Counted from the first letter of the stretch, positions 17,161 through 25,874 are shown. The stretch is DNA of 64,000 nucleotides from Dinoroseobacter sp049801095 (GCF_049801095.1 NZ_JBNAGH010000010.1:1-64000); one strand, 5' to 3'. Notes: generated by a model not told the origin, from the letters alone. Made by a program: numbers and translations.

Positions 17161-18324
17161 CTAGGCCGGCACGATCTTCCCGGGCAGGGAGTTGACCTTC
17201 AGGGTTTCCTGCGGCTGGAAGTGGATCACCGACCGGATGGACTCACCCGCCTTGAGCAGGTCGAAGGCCGTATTGATCTGCTCATGATGCATGTGGTGGG
17301 TGATATAGGGATCGACGTCGAAATCGCCGCGCAGCCATTCATCCACCATGCCCGGCAACTGGCTGCGGCCCAGCACGCCGCCAAAGGCGGTGCCGCGCCA
17401 AACCCGTCCGGTCACAAGCTGGAAGGGACGGGTCGAGATTTCCTGCCCCGCGCCCGCTACGCCGATAACGGTGCATTCTCCCCAACCTTTGTGACAGGCC
17501 TCCAGCGCCGAGCGCATGAGGTTCACATTGCCGACGGCTTCGAATGTGTAGTCGAGACCGCCATTGGTCATCTCGATCAGCACTTCATGGATCGGAGCGG
17601 TGTGATCCTTTGGATTGACGCATTCCGTGGCGCCGAGGGACATGGCCAGAGGGAACTTGTTGGGGTTCACGTCGACCCCGATGATCCGCGATGCGCCCTT
17701 GAGCACCGCGCCCTGGATCACGGCCATTCCGACGGCGCCAAGACCAAAGACAGCGACGGTCGAGCCGGGTTCCACCTTGGCTGTGTTGCGCACGGCACCG
17801 ATCCCAGTGGGAACCGCGCAGCCCATGACGGAGGCTTTGGAAAGCGGTGCCTCCTTCGAAATCTTCGCGACGGAGATTTCCGGAAGCACCGTGTATTCGC
17901 TGAAGGTGCTGGTGCCCATATAGTGCAGGATCTGCTTGCCCTTATAGGAGAAGCGCGAGGTGCCATCGGGCATCAAACCGGCCCCTTGCGTGGCGCGGAT
18001 GGTCTGGCAGAGATTCGTCTTGCCCGACTTGATATAGGGGCATTCGGGGTCTTCTGGCACGTAAAGAGGGATGACGTGATCGCCCGGCTTGACCGATGTC
18101 ACGCCGCGCCCGACCTCTTCCACGATGCCACAGCCCTCATGGCCGAGGATGCAGGGGAAGAGCCCTTCCGGATCCTCCCCAGAGAGCGTGAAGACATCCG
18201 TGTGGCATAGGCTCGTGGTGACGATCCGAACCAGAACCTCGCCATCCTTCGGACCTTCCAGATCGATCTCTTCGATCTCCAGAGGCTGGTTTGGCCCCCA
18301 GGCGATTGCGGCACGTGTTTTCAT
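17161..18324 (-). CDS. S-(hydroxymethyl)glutathione dehydrogenase / class III alcohol dehydrogenase
   Basis: This zinc-dependent enzyme oxidises the glutathione adduct of formaldehyde with NAD; 387 residues. Catalytic zinc ligands are present: Cys in TTSLCHTDVFTLSG, His and Glu in LGHEGCGIVEEVG, and Cys in MGCAVPTGIGAV. The NAD-binding glycine motif is VFGLGAVGMAV. The family-specific TRPFQLVTGRVWRG is present. Two features are odd. The structural-zinc lobe reads PEDPECPYIKSGKTNLC, so two of the usual four cysteines are Asp and Ile. The C-terminus is about 15 residues longer than usual (ETLKVNSLPGKIVPA). A GGAGG lies about ten bases before the start. It is cotranscribed with the DUF1826 gene 21 bases upstream. 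Confidence 0.88.
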   Translation of the reverse strand: MKTRAAIAWGPNQPLEIEEIDLEGPKDGEVLVRIVTTSLCHTDVFTLSGEDPEGLFPCILGHEGCGIVEEVGRGVTSVKPGDHVIPLYVPEDPECPYIKSGKTNLCQTIRATQGAGLMPDGTSRFSYKGKQILHYMGTSTFSEYTVLPEISVAKISKEAPLSKASVMGCAVPTGIGAVRNTAKVEPGSTVAVFGLGAVGMAVIQGAVLKGASRIIGVDVNPNKFPLAMSLGATECVNPKDHTAPIHEVLIEMTNGGLDYTFEAVGNVNLMRSALEACHKGWGECTVIGVAGAGQEISTRPFQLVTGRVWRGTAFGGVLGRSQLPGMVDEWLRGDFDVDPYITHHMHHEQINTAFDLLKAGESIRSVIHFQPQETLKVNSLPGKIVPA

Positions 18325-18345
18325 CCTTTGTCTCCTCCCAAGGGA

Positions 18346-18999
18346 TCAATGGTAAGTGTTTGGCTTTGGAGCCGTTGTTCTTCCCGGGGCACGGACTGGG
18401 TCCAGGGTGAGAACAAGGCTGCTCAATGGCGCGCCGGTAGTGGGCAGCGCGTGGTAGGGCAGGGTTTTCGCGGAAAACCCGTCCGGGTCCGTCTCGCGCA
18501 TGATGAAGGGAACCCCGTTTGCGATCGGGGTCCCCGGAGTATGGCCATCCGCGCTCTGAGCGATTTCCAGCTGCGGCCCCCGATAGACGCAGACCAGGCG
18601 CGCGTTTTCGATGGGGGCATCTGCGGTGATCTCCTGAGGGCCGTCGCACACGGTCAGGCGAAGGCGCAGGTAGTCGCAGCGCGCAATCTCCGCGAAGATA
18701 TGCGCCAGTGCTGCGATATCCCCGGTCAGCATATTGCGCTCCCGACAATCGGGGATCCCGGCTTGCTGGCACAGATGCGTCATGGCCTCTTTCACCGTCT
18801 CCGCCTGCAGGATCAGACGGGCGCTTGGCAGAGACGTGGCGCAGAGCGCGTCCAGCCACATCTGAAAAGACGCAAGAGGCTGGCGCTGCCATACGGCTGC
18901 AAAGCAAGCCGGCGCGGTAACCTTGGACAGGACAAAAGGTGTCTCTGCGACCGCAATCCCGGAAGGTGGTGACGGCAATCGTGCCTGTTGTATGCTCAT
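18346..18999 (-). CDS. DUF1826-like protein
   Basis: A 217-residue protein of a family without an assigned reaction. The recognisable part is the second half: LRLRLTVCDGPQEITADAP, then NARLVCVYRGPQLEIAQ and near the end LVLTLDPVRAP. The usual HRSP-type motif near the C-terminus appears replaced by PYHALPTTG. There is no signal peptide. It directly precedes the class III alcohol dehydrogenase and is probably in the same transcript. The assignment rests on remembered motif order and is moderate. Confidence 0.6.
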   Translation of the reverse strand: MSIQQARLPSPPSGIAVAETPFVLSKVTAPACFAAVWQRQPLASFQMWLDALCATSLPSARLILQAETVKEAMTHLCQQAGIPDCRERNMLTGDIAALAHIFAEIARCDYLRLRLTVCDGPQEITADAPIENARLVCVYRGPQLEIAQSADGHTPGTPIANGVPFIMRETDPDGFSAKTLPYHALPTTGAPLSSLVLTLDPVRAPGRTTAPKPNTYH

Positions 19000-19355
19000 G
19001 CAAATGTGGTCCGAAATGGCTTGGCGGCAGCGTGTTGGTAAAATGAAACTATTTCAGTTACGTGATTCTCGCAACAAGCAGAGTTGCGAGATGGCCTTGT
19101 GGCTGCGGCGCTTTGATATGAAGGCAAAACCCCGTCGGACCTTGGCGAAGTCTGCGCTCAGGCATGACCCCTCTGGGCGCTCGACGGCGTTGATCTCAGT
19201 GGAGATCGCCGAGTGAGCCGTGCCCAATTCAATCTTGCCGCGCTGAACGTTGGGAACGTCGCGCGATGCCGTCCTTGCCGGGTGGCGCTTTGTCAAAAAA
19301 ATCAGCACGGTCCTGAAACCGGCCCAGCTGCATTCACCCGAAGGAATTCCGCGAC
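19000..19355. other. Divergent intergenic region between the DUF1826 and amidase genes
   Basis: No gene supported. It should carry promoters in both directions. No strong palindrome was seen. Confidence 0.5.
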
Positions 19356-20774
19356 ATGACTGACACACGTCCTCTTTGGCAGTGGAGCGCCTCCGAGATT
19401 GCTGCGGCAACGCGGAGCGGATCGCTCAGCGCATCGGAGGTCACAGAGGCCGCGATTACACGGATGGAGGCGGCCAATCCCGACCTGAACGCCGTGGTCG
19501 AGAGCCTGGCGGAGGAAGCGCGTACGGACGCCGCCGCACTTGACGCCAGCTTTGACCCCAAGGGGCCGCTGCACGGCGTGCCTGTGACCATCAAGATCAA
19601 CGTGGATCAGAAAGGCCACGCGACATCCAACGGCGTCGTGGCCTTCAAGGATATCATCGCCCCGGATGATGCAACCGTCGTGCGCAATCTGAAGGCGGCT
19701 GGCGCGGTTGTCATTGGCCGTACGAACACGCCGGAATTTTCCTTCCGCGCGGATACGGACAACCCGCTCTATGGTCGAACCCAGAACCCCTGGGGGCCGC
19801 ATATCTCGCCCGGGGGGTCGTCGGGCGGTGCGGGGGCGGCGGTCATGGCCGGGATCGGTGCCCTTGCCCATGGGAACGACATTGGCGGCTCGCTGCGGTT
19901 TCCGGCCGCCGCGAACGGGGCCGTGACGGTCAAGCCGGGCTTGGGACGCGTGCCCGCCTATAACCCCAGCCAGACGAGCGAGCGGGGGCTTCTGGCACAA
20001 TCCATGTCCGTCCAGGGGCTCATCGCGCGCAACGCGGCTGATTTGCATCTGTCGATGCCCGCCATGATCGCACCAGATGCGCGGGACCCATTCCATGTGC
20101 CCATGCCATGGCGCGGTGCGCCGATCGAGCCTCCGCTCCGGGTCGCGGTCGCCAGTGACGATTTCGGCTTCGGCATGGATCCTGCCGTGCGGACCGCGCT
20201 CGACAAGGCGGCCTCTGCGCTTTCGGATGCCGGATATGCCGTCGAGGCGGTGGAGCCGCCGCTTGCACGCGAAACCGGAGAGACCGCCTACAGGACGCTC
20301 CTGGGGGAGGTGCATGCCATGCTGGGCCCCGATATTCGCGCCTACGGGTCCGAAGAAATCAACGCGATCTTTGACGAATACTATCGCCAGTTTCCCCCAT
20401 ATGAGGGCAACGACCTTCTGAAAATGCTCGCCCAGCGGACAGCTTTTGCGCGGAATTGGTCGCTGTTTCTCGAGGAGTATCCGCTGGTTCTGACCCCCTT
20501 CATGCTCACGCCCTTCTTTGCGCCCGGACGCGACATCGAAGGCGCCGATGGCGTGAGGGAGGTGTTGGGATGCTCCCATTGGTCCTTCATCATGAACTTC
20601 CTTGGCCTGCCCGCGGGCAACCTGCCGACGCATGTCGCCGAGACAGCGGAGGGCCCCAGCCCAATCGGTGTGCAGATCGCGGGACGCAGATGGCGAGAGG
20701 ATCTTATCGTGGATGCGATGCAGGCCATCGAGGCGAGGATCCCGCCCACCTGCACCCGGCTCTGGGCCGGGTAG
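19356..20774 (+). CDS. Amidase-signature family amidohydrolase
   Basis: A 472-residue hydrolase that cleaves an amide to acid and ammonia. The Ser-cisSer-Lys triad is intact: Lys in GVPVTIKINVD, cis-Ser in the glycine-rich SPGGSSGGAGAAV, and the nucleophilic Ser in GNDIGGSLRFPAAANG. The conserved TVKPGLGRVP follows. There is no signal peptide, so it is cytoplasmic. AAGGAA lies before the ATG. Its location after the cyanate block suggests a role in releasing nitrogen from amides, but the substrate cannot be read from the sequence. It stands alone in its orientation and a dead aminotransferase fragment follows. Confidence 0.88.
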   Translation: MTDTRPLWQWSASEIAAATRSGSLSASEVTEAAITRMEAANPDLNAVVESLAEEARTDAAALDASFDPKGPLHGVPVTIKINVDQKGHATSNGVVAFKDIIAPDDATVVRNLKAAGAVVIGRTNTPEFSFRADTDNPLYGRTQNPWGPHISPGGSSGGAGAAVMAGIGALAHGNDIGGSLRFPAAANGAVTVKPGLGRVPAYNPSQTSERGLLAQSMSVQGLIARNAADLHLSMPAMIAPDARDPFHVPMPWRGAPIEPPLRVAVASDDFGFGMDPAVRTALDKAASALSDAGYAVEAVEPPLARETGETAYRTLLGEVHAMLGPDIRAYGSEEINAIFDEYYRQFPPYEGNDLLKMLAQRTAFARNWSLFLEEYPLVLTPFMLTPFFAPGRDIEGADGVREVLGCSHWSFIMNFLGLPAGNLPTHVAETAEGPSPIGVQIAGRRWREDLIVDAMQAIEARIPPTCTRLWAG

Positions 20775-21322
20775 CGGCGGGCATCCGGCTACGACCGGTT
20801 TTCGTCGGTGGATCTGGCCGCTGCGATCCCTGAAGCTGAGGCACGGCACTCCGTGTCTCCATGCGTTGCTCGGTGGTCAAGGAGGCGCAGCCCTCAGCCC
20901 CGTCTTTCACACAAGGCTTAGCCCGACAGCACCGGCTCCAGCCGATCGAATGCCTGCTCGAGGATGTCGGGCAGTTGCGCATGGCACAGACGGAGAAAGC
21001 CCGCCCCATCCTCTCCGAAGGCGATGCGACAATGCACTTGTCTGATCGAGGGTGCCAATCACCCAACCGGTCGGGTCGCTATGAGAATTGACACGGTAAC
21101 CGATTTCAACAGCCTCGTTTGCTGCATGTGTTTCGACCCCGCGGCTCTGCCCGTTCCGAGCGACTATGGGCACGAAAGCCAAATTCAAGAGATTCCGCAA
21201 CTGTTGCCTGCCCCAGGAACAGGACGCCGCCAAAAGCGCGCGACCCATTTGTGTACGTTCGCGACTGCCATGTGACCTGCACTCTGGTGCTCAATTCTCG
21301 CAGTCAACGACGAGCCTGAGTA
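20775..21322. other. Gap between amidase and rtcR holding gene debris
   Basis: Apart from the aminotransferase tail at 20918-21055, no intact frame is supported. A minus-strand frame at 20907-21248 is in a different register from the remnant and is not protein-like in its second half. Confidence 0.5.
20918..21055 (-). pseudogene. C-terminal remnant of a class I/II aminotransferase
   Basis: One minus-strand frame ends RIAFGEDGAGFLRLCHAQ, followed by LPDILEQAFDRLEPVLSG and a stop at 20918. This is the characteristic C-terminal end of PLP-dependent class I/II aminotransferases (the R-[IL]-[SC]-F-type substrate-binding Arg region and final helix). An in-frame stop lies about nine codons before RIAFG, and no upstream aminotransferase domain is readable, so only the tail survives. 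It accounts for part of the otherwise empty 550-base gap. Confidence 0.6.
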
Positions 21323-22885
21323 TCAGCTGGAAACGTCTTCCCAAGACAGACCAAAACGGGCGAGGTACTTCCTGAGGCGGTCGGAGTCGTTGACGCTGCT
21401 CCGCTGCGCGCGGGAGACCGTATAGAGCTTGCGCCCTGCCTCGCTAAGCGTTTTGGAGCTTTGGCATACCCGAATGACATGCGCCAATTGCGGGATGTCG
21501 AACGGGTCAATCTCCTCGTTGATGACATCAGCCACAAGGTTCGCATCATCGTCCTTGGAGGCTGTTGCCCAGCGGTGCTTGAGGGCTTCGATCTCTTCAT
21601 TGACCTGGCTGAGGGTGATGCGACCCCGCGGCGCGAGCGTGCAAAGTCGTAGGACCGCACCGCTGAAATCGCGGAAGTTCCCGGGCCAGTCTGTGTCCGG
21701 CGCGCGCGAGAACCGCAGCCAAGCGTCCGCGGCATCCGCATTGAAGCCGATGCGACTTCCCAGCTTTTGCTCGGCCCGGAGCAACTCGTGGCGCAGATTG
21801 ACTTCAATGTCGTCGCGCCGGTCGCGCAGTGGCGGAAGATGAAAGGTCCAGGTGTTCAACCGCGACAATAGATCTGCACGGAACTTGCCGTCTGCAACAA
21901 GCACCGAGAGGTCCTGCGAGGCAGCCGCGATGACCTGAAACCGGCTTGTTGCTTCCGCGTCAGACCCGAGCGGATAGTAGCGCCCAGTTTCGATCGCATG
22001 GAGCAGGAGCGACTGCTCGTCCGCACCCAATGTGTCGATCTCGTCGAGAAAGAGAACGCCGCCATCCGCTTCACGCAGCAGGCCCGCGCGTTCACTGCCC
22101 GCAATCCCTGTATGGCTTCGGCGTTGGCCAAAGAGCGTCGGAAAGGCTATTTCTCCGCGCAAGGTGGCGCAGTTGACTTGGACCAGCCGTCCTTTGACCC
22201 GGCGGCGCTGCAGCTTCATTTCGTAGATCCGTTGCGCGAGCTCGGATTTGCCGACACCGGGTTCGCCGAGGATCAAGACAGGCTCGTCAGAGCGCTCGGT
22301 GACGTGTTCGATCCGGTCTATGATGCTGTTGAACGCGCGGTTTCGGGTTTCGATCCCGCCCTTGAGAAGGGTGCCATACTCGCGCGTTTGCTGGTCGAAG
22401 CGTTTTTGGATCGCGTCATATTGGCTGAGGTCGAGATCGATGAGGTCAAACGTTCCTGCCTCGACCTCTCCCTTGCGAGGGGGGCCTGTCTGGATCAGAG
22501 CTGCAGGGATGTGCCTGCTCTCGGTCAACAGGAACCAGCAGATCTGCGCGATATGCGTCCCCGTGGTCAAATGGATATGGTACCGCTCGCGATCCTCGTC
22601 GAACCCATAGTTCTGTGCGAAATCAAACAGCTTGCCGTAGACCTCTTGCAGATCCCAGGGGTCGTCCAGATCCATGCGTTGCAGCAGAACCTCTGTCTCG
22701 GGAGAGACCTTCGAGATTTCCCGGCGGACGTCATGGGCAAGGCGATTGAACTTGCGATCATAGAGGAGTTCGAGACGGTCGATCTCAAAGCCGGGCTCTT
22801 GGCACATGCCAACTGTTGGCCGCCAGCCAAGTTTGCCGCCGCGATCTAGCTGCGTCCCCAGAAAGCCGAGAACGACATTTCTCAT
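21323..22885 (-). CDS. rtcR: RtcR-type regulator of RNA repair, GAFTGA loop degenerate
   Basis: A 520-residue regulator. The N-terminal about 180 residues form the CARF-like RtcR sensor domain (VVLGFLGTQLDRGG, then RYHIHLTTGTHIAQICWFLL). A AAA+ domain follows with Walker A GEPGVGKS and Walker B GGVLFLDEIDTLG. At the place of FGxxKGAFTGA it reads FGQRRSHTGIAGSERAGLL, so the sigma-54-contacting loop is not conserved. The C-terminus carries a helix-turn-helix-like end (CQSSKTLSEAGRKLY). The ATG at 22885 begins the family homology; the frame extends to 22951. It is divergent from rtcB, which it presumably activates on sensing RNA-damage ligands. Confidence 0.88.
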   Translation of the reverse strand: MRNVVLGFLGTQLDRGGKLGWRPTVGMCQEPGFEIDRLELLYDRKFNRLAHDVRREISKVSPETEVLLQRMDLDDPWDLQEVYGKLFDFAQNYGFDEDRERYHIHLTTGTHIAQICWFLLTESRHIPAALIQTGPPRKGEVEAGTFDLIDLDLSQYDAIQKRFDQQTREYGTLLKGGIETRNRAFNSIIDRIEHVTERSDEPVLILGEPGVGKSELAQRIYEMKLQRRRVKGRLVQVNCATLRGEIAFPTLFGQRRSHTGIAGSERAGLLREADGGVLFLDEIDTLGADEQSLLLHAIETGRYYPLGSDAEATSRFQVIAAASQDLSVLVADGKFRADLLSRLNTWTFHLPPLRDRRDDIEVNLRHELLRAEQKLGSRIGFNADAADAWLRFSRAPDTDWPGNFRDFSGAVLRLCTLAPRGRITLSQVNEEIEALKHRWATASKDDDANLVADVINEEIDPFDIPQLAHVIRVCQSSKTLSEAGRKLYTVSRAQRSSVNDSDRLRKYLARFGLSWEDVSS

Positions 22886-22908
22886 AAGTTTGATCCATTT
22901 GGATAAAT

Positions 22909-22928
22909 TACGATCACCAGGGATCGTA
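22909..22928. promoter_or_regulatory. Inverted repeat between rtcR and rtcB
   Basis: Perfect arms TACGATC and GATCGTA enclose a 6-base spacer. The site lies 24 bases upstream of the rtcR start and about 230 upstream of rtcB. It is a candidate RtcR-binding site. The only sequence with GG-N10-GC spacing nearby is a poor match to sigma-54 promoters and was not accepted. Confidence 0.5.
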
Positions 22929-23033
22929 TCTTGAGGGAGGTGTTTGTGCAAACTTCAATAAACTGTCACGAAAACAGGCGCTTGATGGCTTCTCCGTTTT
23001 TCCTTCGGCGCAGGCTGGGACACTGCCAAAACA

Positions 23034-23116
23034 CTCTCACCAAAAGGATGAGAGAAGAAAGCAACGGATGATCCGCATCCCCAAGTCCAGCGGCCTGGGC
23101 CCATTCCCAGGCCGCT
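23034..23116 (+). ncRNA. Three tandem hairpins in the rtcB leader, candidate structured RNA
   Basis: Hairpin 1 is CTCTCA/TGAGAG (23034-23039 with 23049-23054). Hairpin 2 is GGATG/CATCC (23066-23070 with 23076-23080). Hairpin 3 has perfect 11-bp arms AGCGGCCTGGG and CCCAGGCCGCT (23089-23099 with 23106-23116) around a 6-base loop. No T-run follows, so the last is not an ordinary terminator. rtc operons in other bacteria are known to carry Y-RNA or tRNA-like RNAs between the regulator and the ligase; whether this is one is an inference. It could also simply be a structured untranslated leader. Confidence 0.45.
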
Positions 23117-23160
23117 ACACCATTCCCTCGATTGCTGAAGACTGATGAGAGGCTGTGAGT

Positions 23161-24567
23161 ATGAACGAGTTGACACCTTTGACCGGTCACGATCTGACCG
23201 CGTGGGGCCATACGCCTGGCCCGCAGTTTCCCGCTTTGCTGGAGCGTGCGAACACCCTCTTGGGCACTGGCCGCAATCGGGATGACATTCGCGAAGCCTT
23301 GGCGGCAGACCTGCCGCCAGAGCCCGTAGAGTATCCGTTGCAGAGCGCTGCAGATGTTCCGCTTTTTGAGAACCTGACACCGGCAGATGCAGATGAGGAA
23401 ACAAACCTCAGCAAAGTGCGCGAAACGATCCGCGCGGTGATGGAAACCCCGACCGTTGTCAGCGCGGCGATCATGCCGGATGCCTGCCCGGCGGGTCCTG
23501 TCGGGACCATTCCTGTCGGTGGGGTCATCGCGGCTCGGAACGCCATTCATCCCGGGATGCACTCGGCCGACATCTGTTGTTCGCTGATGTTGAGCGATCT
23601 GGGCAACGCGGATCCAAAGGCTGTTCTCGATGCCGCATCCCAGGTGACACATTTTGGCCCCGGTGGGCGGGCGCAGGGCCAGCGCTTTACCGTCTCCTTG
23701 GATTTGCTGGATGCCTTTCGGGCAAATCCGTTCTTGAACAGCGCCAAGACAATTCGTGCCGCGCAAGAGCATATGGGGACGCAAGGAGACGGCAACCATT
23801 TCCTGTTCGTCGGCACGTCCCGGCGCAGCGGGCGGACCATGCTGATCACACATCACGGGTCGCGCGGGCCGGGCGCCAAGCTCTACAAGGCCGGGATGGA
23901 GGTTGCTGAGCGGTACCGTCGCAAACATGCAAAGGGGACCCTGAAGCAGAATGCCTGGATCCCTGCGGATACCGAGGATGGTGTGGCCTATTGGGACGCC
24001 CTTCAGCTCATTCGGAAGTGGACAAAGACGAACCACAACTCGATCCACCAAGCGACGGTCGAGGCCGTTGGTGCGTCAGCGTCGGATCGGTTCTGGAACG
24101 AGCACAACTTTGTCTTCCGCCGCGGTGATGTCTTTTACCATGGCAAAGGGGCGACCCCCGCGTGGCGTGACTTTGCTGCTGATGCTGATCCTGCGGGTCG
24201 GACGATCATTCCGCTGAACATGGCGGAGCCGGTCCTGATTGTGAAAGGCGCTGACGCGCCCAACGGCCTTGGCTTCAGTCCTCATGGGGCGGGGCGCAAC
24301 TGGTCGCGGACCGAACACATCCGCCGGCTCGGCGCCAAAACGCCGGATGAGGCTTTGATCGAGGAAGCGAAAGGGCTCGACGTCCGGTTCTTCTGTGGGA
24401 AAGTCGATGCCTCGGAGTTGCCGTCGAGTTACAAACCGGCCGCTGCGCTTGAGGCCCAGATCACAGAATTTGGTCTGGCCACCATCGAAGACTGGATTGA
24501 TCCCTATGGCTGCCTCATGGCCGGCGAGGTCCCGCGCTACCAGCGGCGCGTCAAAGGTCGCCGCTGA
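23161..24567 (+). CDS. rtcB: RtcB-family RNA ligase
   Basis: This ligase joins RNA 2',3'-cyclic-phosphate or 3'-phosphate ends to 5'-OH ends using GTP and manganese; 468 residues. Metal and guanylate motifs are visible: AIHPGMHSADICCSLM, GTQGDGNHFLFVG, ITHHGSRGPGAKLY and the guanylation-site region SPHGAGRNWSRTEH. The ATG at 23161 has AGAGG at eight bases; the in-frame GTG at 23155 is too close to it. It stands alone: no rtcA cyclase and no archease gene are adjacent. It is under presumed control of divergent RtcR and is followed by a clear terminator. Confidence 0.92.
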   Translation: MNELTPLTGHDLTAWGHTPGPQFPALLERANTLLGTGRNRDDIREALAADLPPEPVEYPLQSAADVPLFENLTPADADEETNLSKVRETIRAVMETPTVVSAAIMPDACPAGPVGTIPVGGVIAARNAIHPGMHSADICCSLMLSDLGNADPKAVLDAASQVTHFGPGGRAQGQRFTVSLDLLDAFRANPFLNSAKTIRAAQEHMGTQGDGNHFLFVGTSRRSGRTMLITHHGSRGPGAKLYKAGMEVAERYRRKHAKGTLKQNAWIPADTEDGVAYWDALQLIRKWTKTNHNSIHQATVEAVGASASDRFWNEHNFVFRRGDVFYHGKGATPAWRDFAADADPAGRTIIPLNMAEPVLIVKGADAPNGLGFSPHGAGRNWSRTEHIRRLGAKTPDEALIEEAKGLDVRFFCGKVDASELPSSYKPAAALEAQITEFGLATIEDWIDPYGCLMAGEVPRYQRRVKGRR

Positions 24568-24570
24568 GAC

Positions 24571-24604
24571 GCCCCGCTCGAAGGTTTTCCGGGCGGGGTT
24601 TTCT
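24571..24604 (+). terminator. Intrinsic terminator of rtcB
   Basis: CCCCGC (24572-24577) pairs with GCGGGG (24593-24598), followed by TTTTC. It begins a few bases after the rtcB stop. Confidence 0.8.
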
Positions 24605-24833
24605 TAGTCTGATTTGTTCTTTCGGCTGCTCCGCTGCCCGAGAACACATGGTAGGACAGCGCAGATGTGCCGCTGACAGAACGGTTGGTTTTCGGGGGCG
24701 CGGAGCGCGCAGGCGTAGCGCAGCTTCAAAGGCCTTGCGATCGGGCTTAACCCTGCAGACAGCAGGTTGCCGTCAATCCGGTCCTTCCCACAAGCTCCCC
24801 TCCCCCGATTGATCAGATCTCGCTCGATAGGGC

Positions 24834-25874
24834 TCAGGGTGTGACGTCTCCCGAAGATGAGCTTTCCCAAAGGTTGATATCGCCCTCGACTGCATATCTG
24901 TCGATCTCTTCAAGCTCCGCGGCAGAGAACTCCAGATTGTCCAAAGCCCCCACGCAATCGACGACCTGCTGTGGTTTCGACGCGCCGATCAGGGCTGAGG
25001 TGATGTCGCCCCCACGCAGAGTCCATGCGATGGCCATTTGCGCCAGGGTTTGGCCCCGGCTTTCTGCAATCCGGTTCAACTGCCGGATGTTCTCGAGGTT
25101 TTCGTCGCTCAGGAAACCCTGGCTGAGCGATGTACCTGCATCCGCGCGGCTCCCCGTGGGCACGCCGTTGAGATACTTGTTCGTCAACATGCCCTGCGCC
25201 AGAGGCGTGAACACAATCGAGCCGATCCCGAGCGTGTTGAGTGTCTGCTTCAACCCGTCCCGTTCGATCCAACGGTTCAGCATGTTGTAGCTTGGCTGGT
25301 GGATCAGGCACGGTGTGCCAAGCTCCTCCAGGATCGCAGCTGCTTTGCGTGTCGTCGCGGAGTTGTAGGACGAAATCCCGACATAGAGCGCCTTGCCGGA
25401 CCGAACGATCTGATCCAGCGCGCCCATGGTTTCTTCGAGCGGTGTCTCCGGATCGAACCGGTGAGAGTAGAAGATGTCGACGTAATCCACGCCAAGGCGT
25501 TTGAGGCTTTGGTCACAGGACGCGATCAGGTACTTGCGGCTCCCCCCGTTGCCATAGGGGCCGTCCCACATGTCCCAGCCCGCCTTGCTCGAAATGATCA
25601 GCTCGTCGCGATGTCCGGCAAAGTCAGTCCTGAGGATGTCACCGAAGGCTTCTTCGGAAGATCCAGCAGGCGGCCCATAGTTGTTGGCGAGATCAAAATG
25701 GGTGATGCCAAGGTCAAAGGCTGTCTGACAGATCGCCCGCTTGGTCTCATGGGGCGTGTCCTCGCCGAAGTTATGCCACAGGCCCAGCGAAATCGCCGGG
25801 AGTTTCAACCCGCTTTTGCCGCAGGGATTGTAGAGCATCTTGGAGTAGCGGCCGTCATGGGGCGTATAGGTCAT
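24834..25874 (-). CDS. Aldo/keto reductase, YghZ (L-glyceraldehyde-3-phosphate reductase)-like
   Basis: A 346-residue NADPH-dependent reductase, the same length as Escherichia coli YghZ/Gpr. The diagnostic start is YNPCGKSGLKLPAISLGLWH. The catalytic tetrad is present: Asp and Tyr in THFDLANNYGPPAGSSE, Lys in LIISSKAGWDMW and His in DIFYSHRFDPETP. The C-terminal cofactor-binding helix is GASKPQQVVDCVGAL. It would detoxify or reduce small aldehydes in the cytoplasm. A preference for methylglyoxal or L-glyceraldehyde 3-phosphate is known for the family and inferred here. It is monocistronic as far as seen. Confidence 0.88.
   Translation of the reverse strand: MTYTPHDGRYSKMLYNPCGKSGLKLPAISLGLWHNFGEDTPHETKRAICQTAFDLGITHFDLANNYGPPAGSSEEAFGDILRTDFAGHRDELIISSKAGWDMWDGPYGNGGSRKYLIASCDQSLKRLGVDYVDIFYSHRFDPETPLEETMGALDQIVRSGKALYVGISSYNSATTRKAAAILEELGTPCLIHQPSYNMLNRWIERDGLKQTLNTLGIGSIVFTPLAQGMLTNKYLNGVPTGSRADAGTSLSQGFLSDENLENIRQLNRIAESRGQTLAQMAIAWTLRGGDITSALIGASKPQQVVDCVGALDNLEFSAAELEEIDRYAVEGDINLWESSSSGDVTP

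Noticed and set aside
22934..22950. GG-N10-GC spacing upstream of rtcB as a sigma-54 promoter
   Set aside because: The flanking bases match the TGGCAC and TTGCW blocks poorly, and the site is over 200 bases from rtcB.
23089..23116. 11-bp hairpin before rtcB as a transcription terminator
   Set aside because: No T-run on either side, and it lies inside the rtcB leader rather than after a gene.
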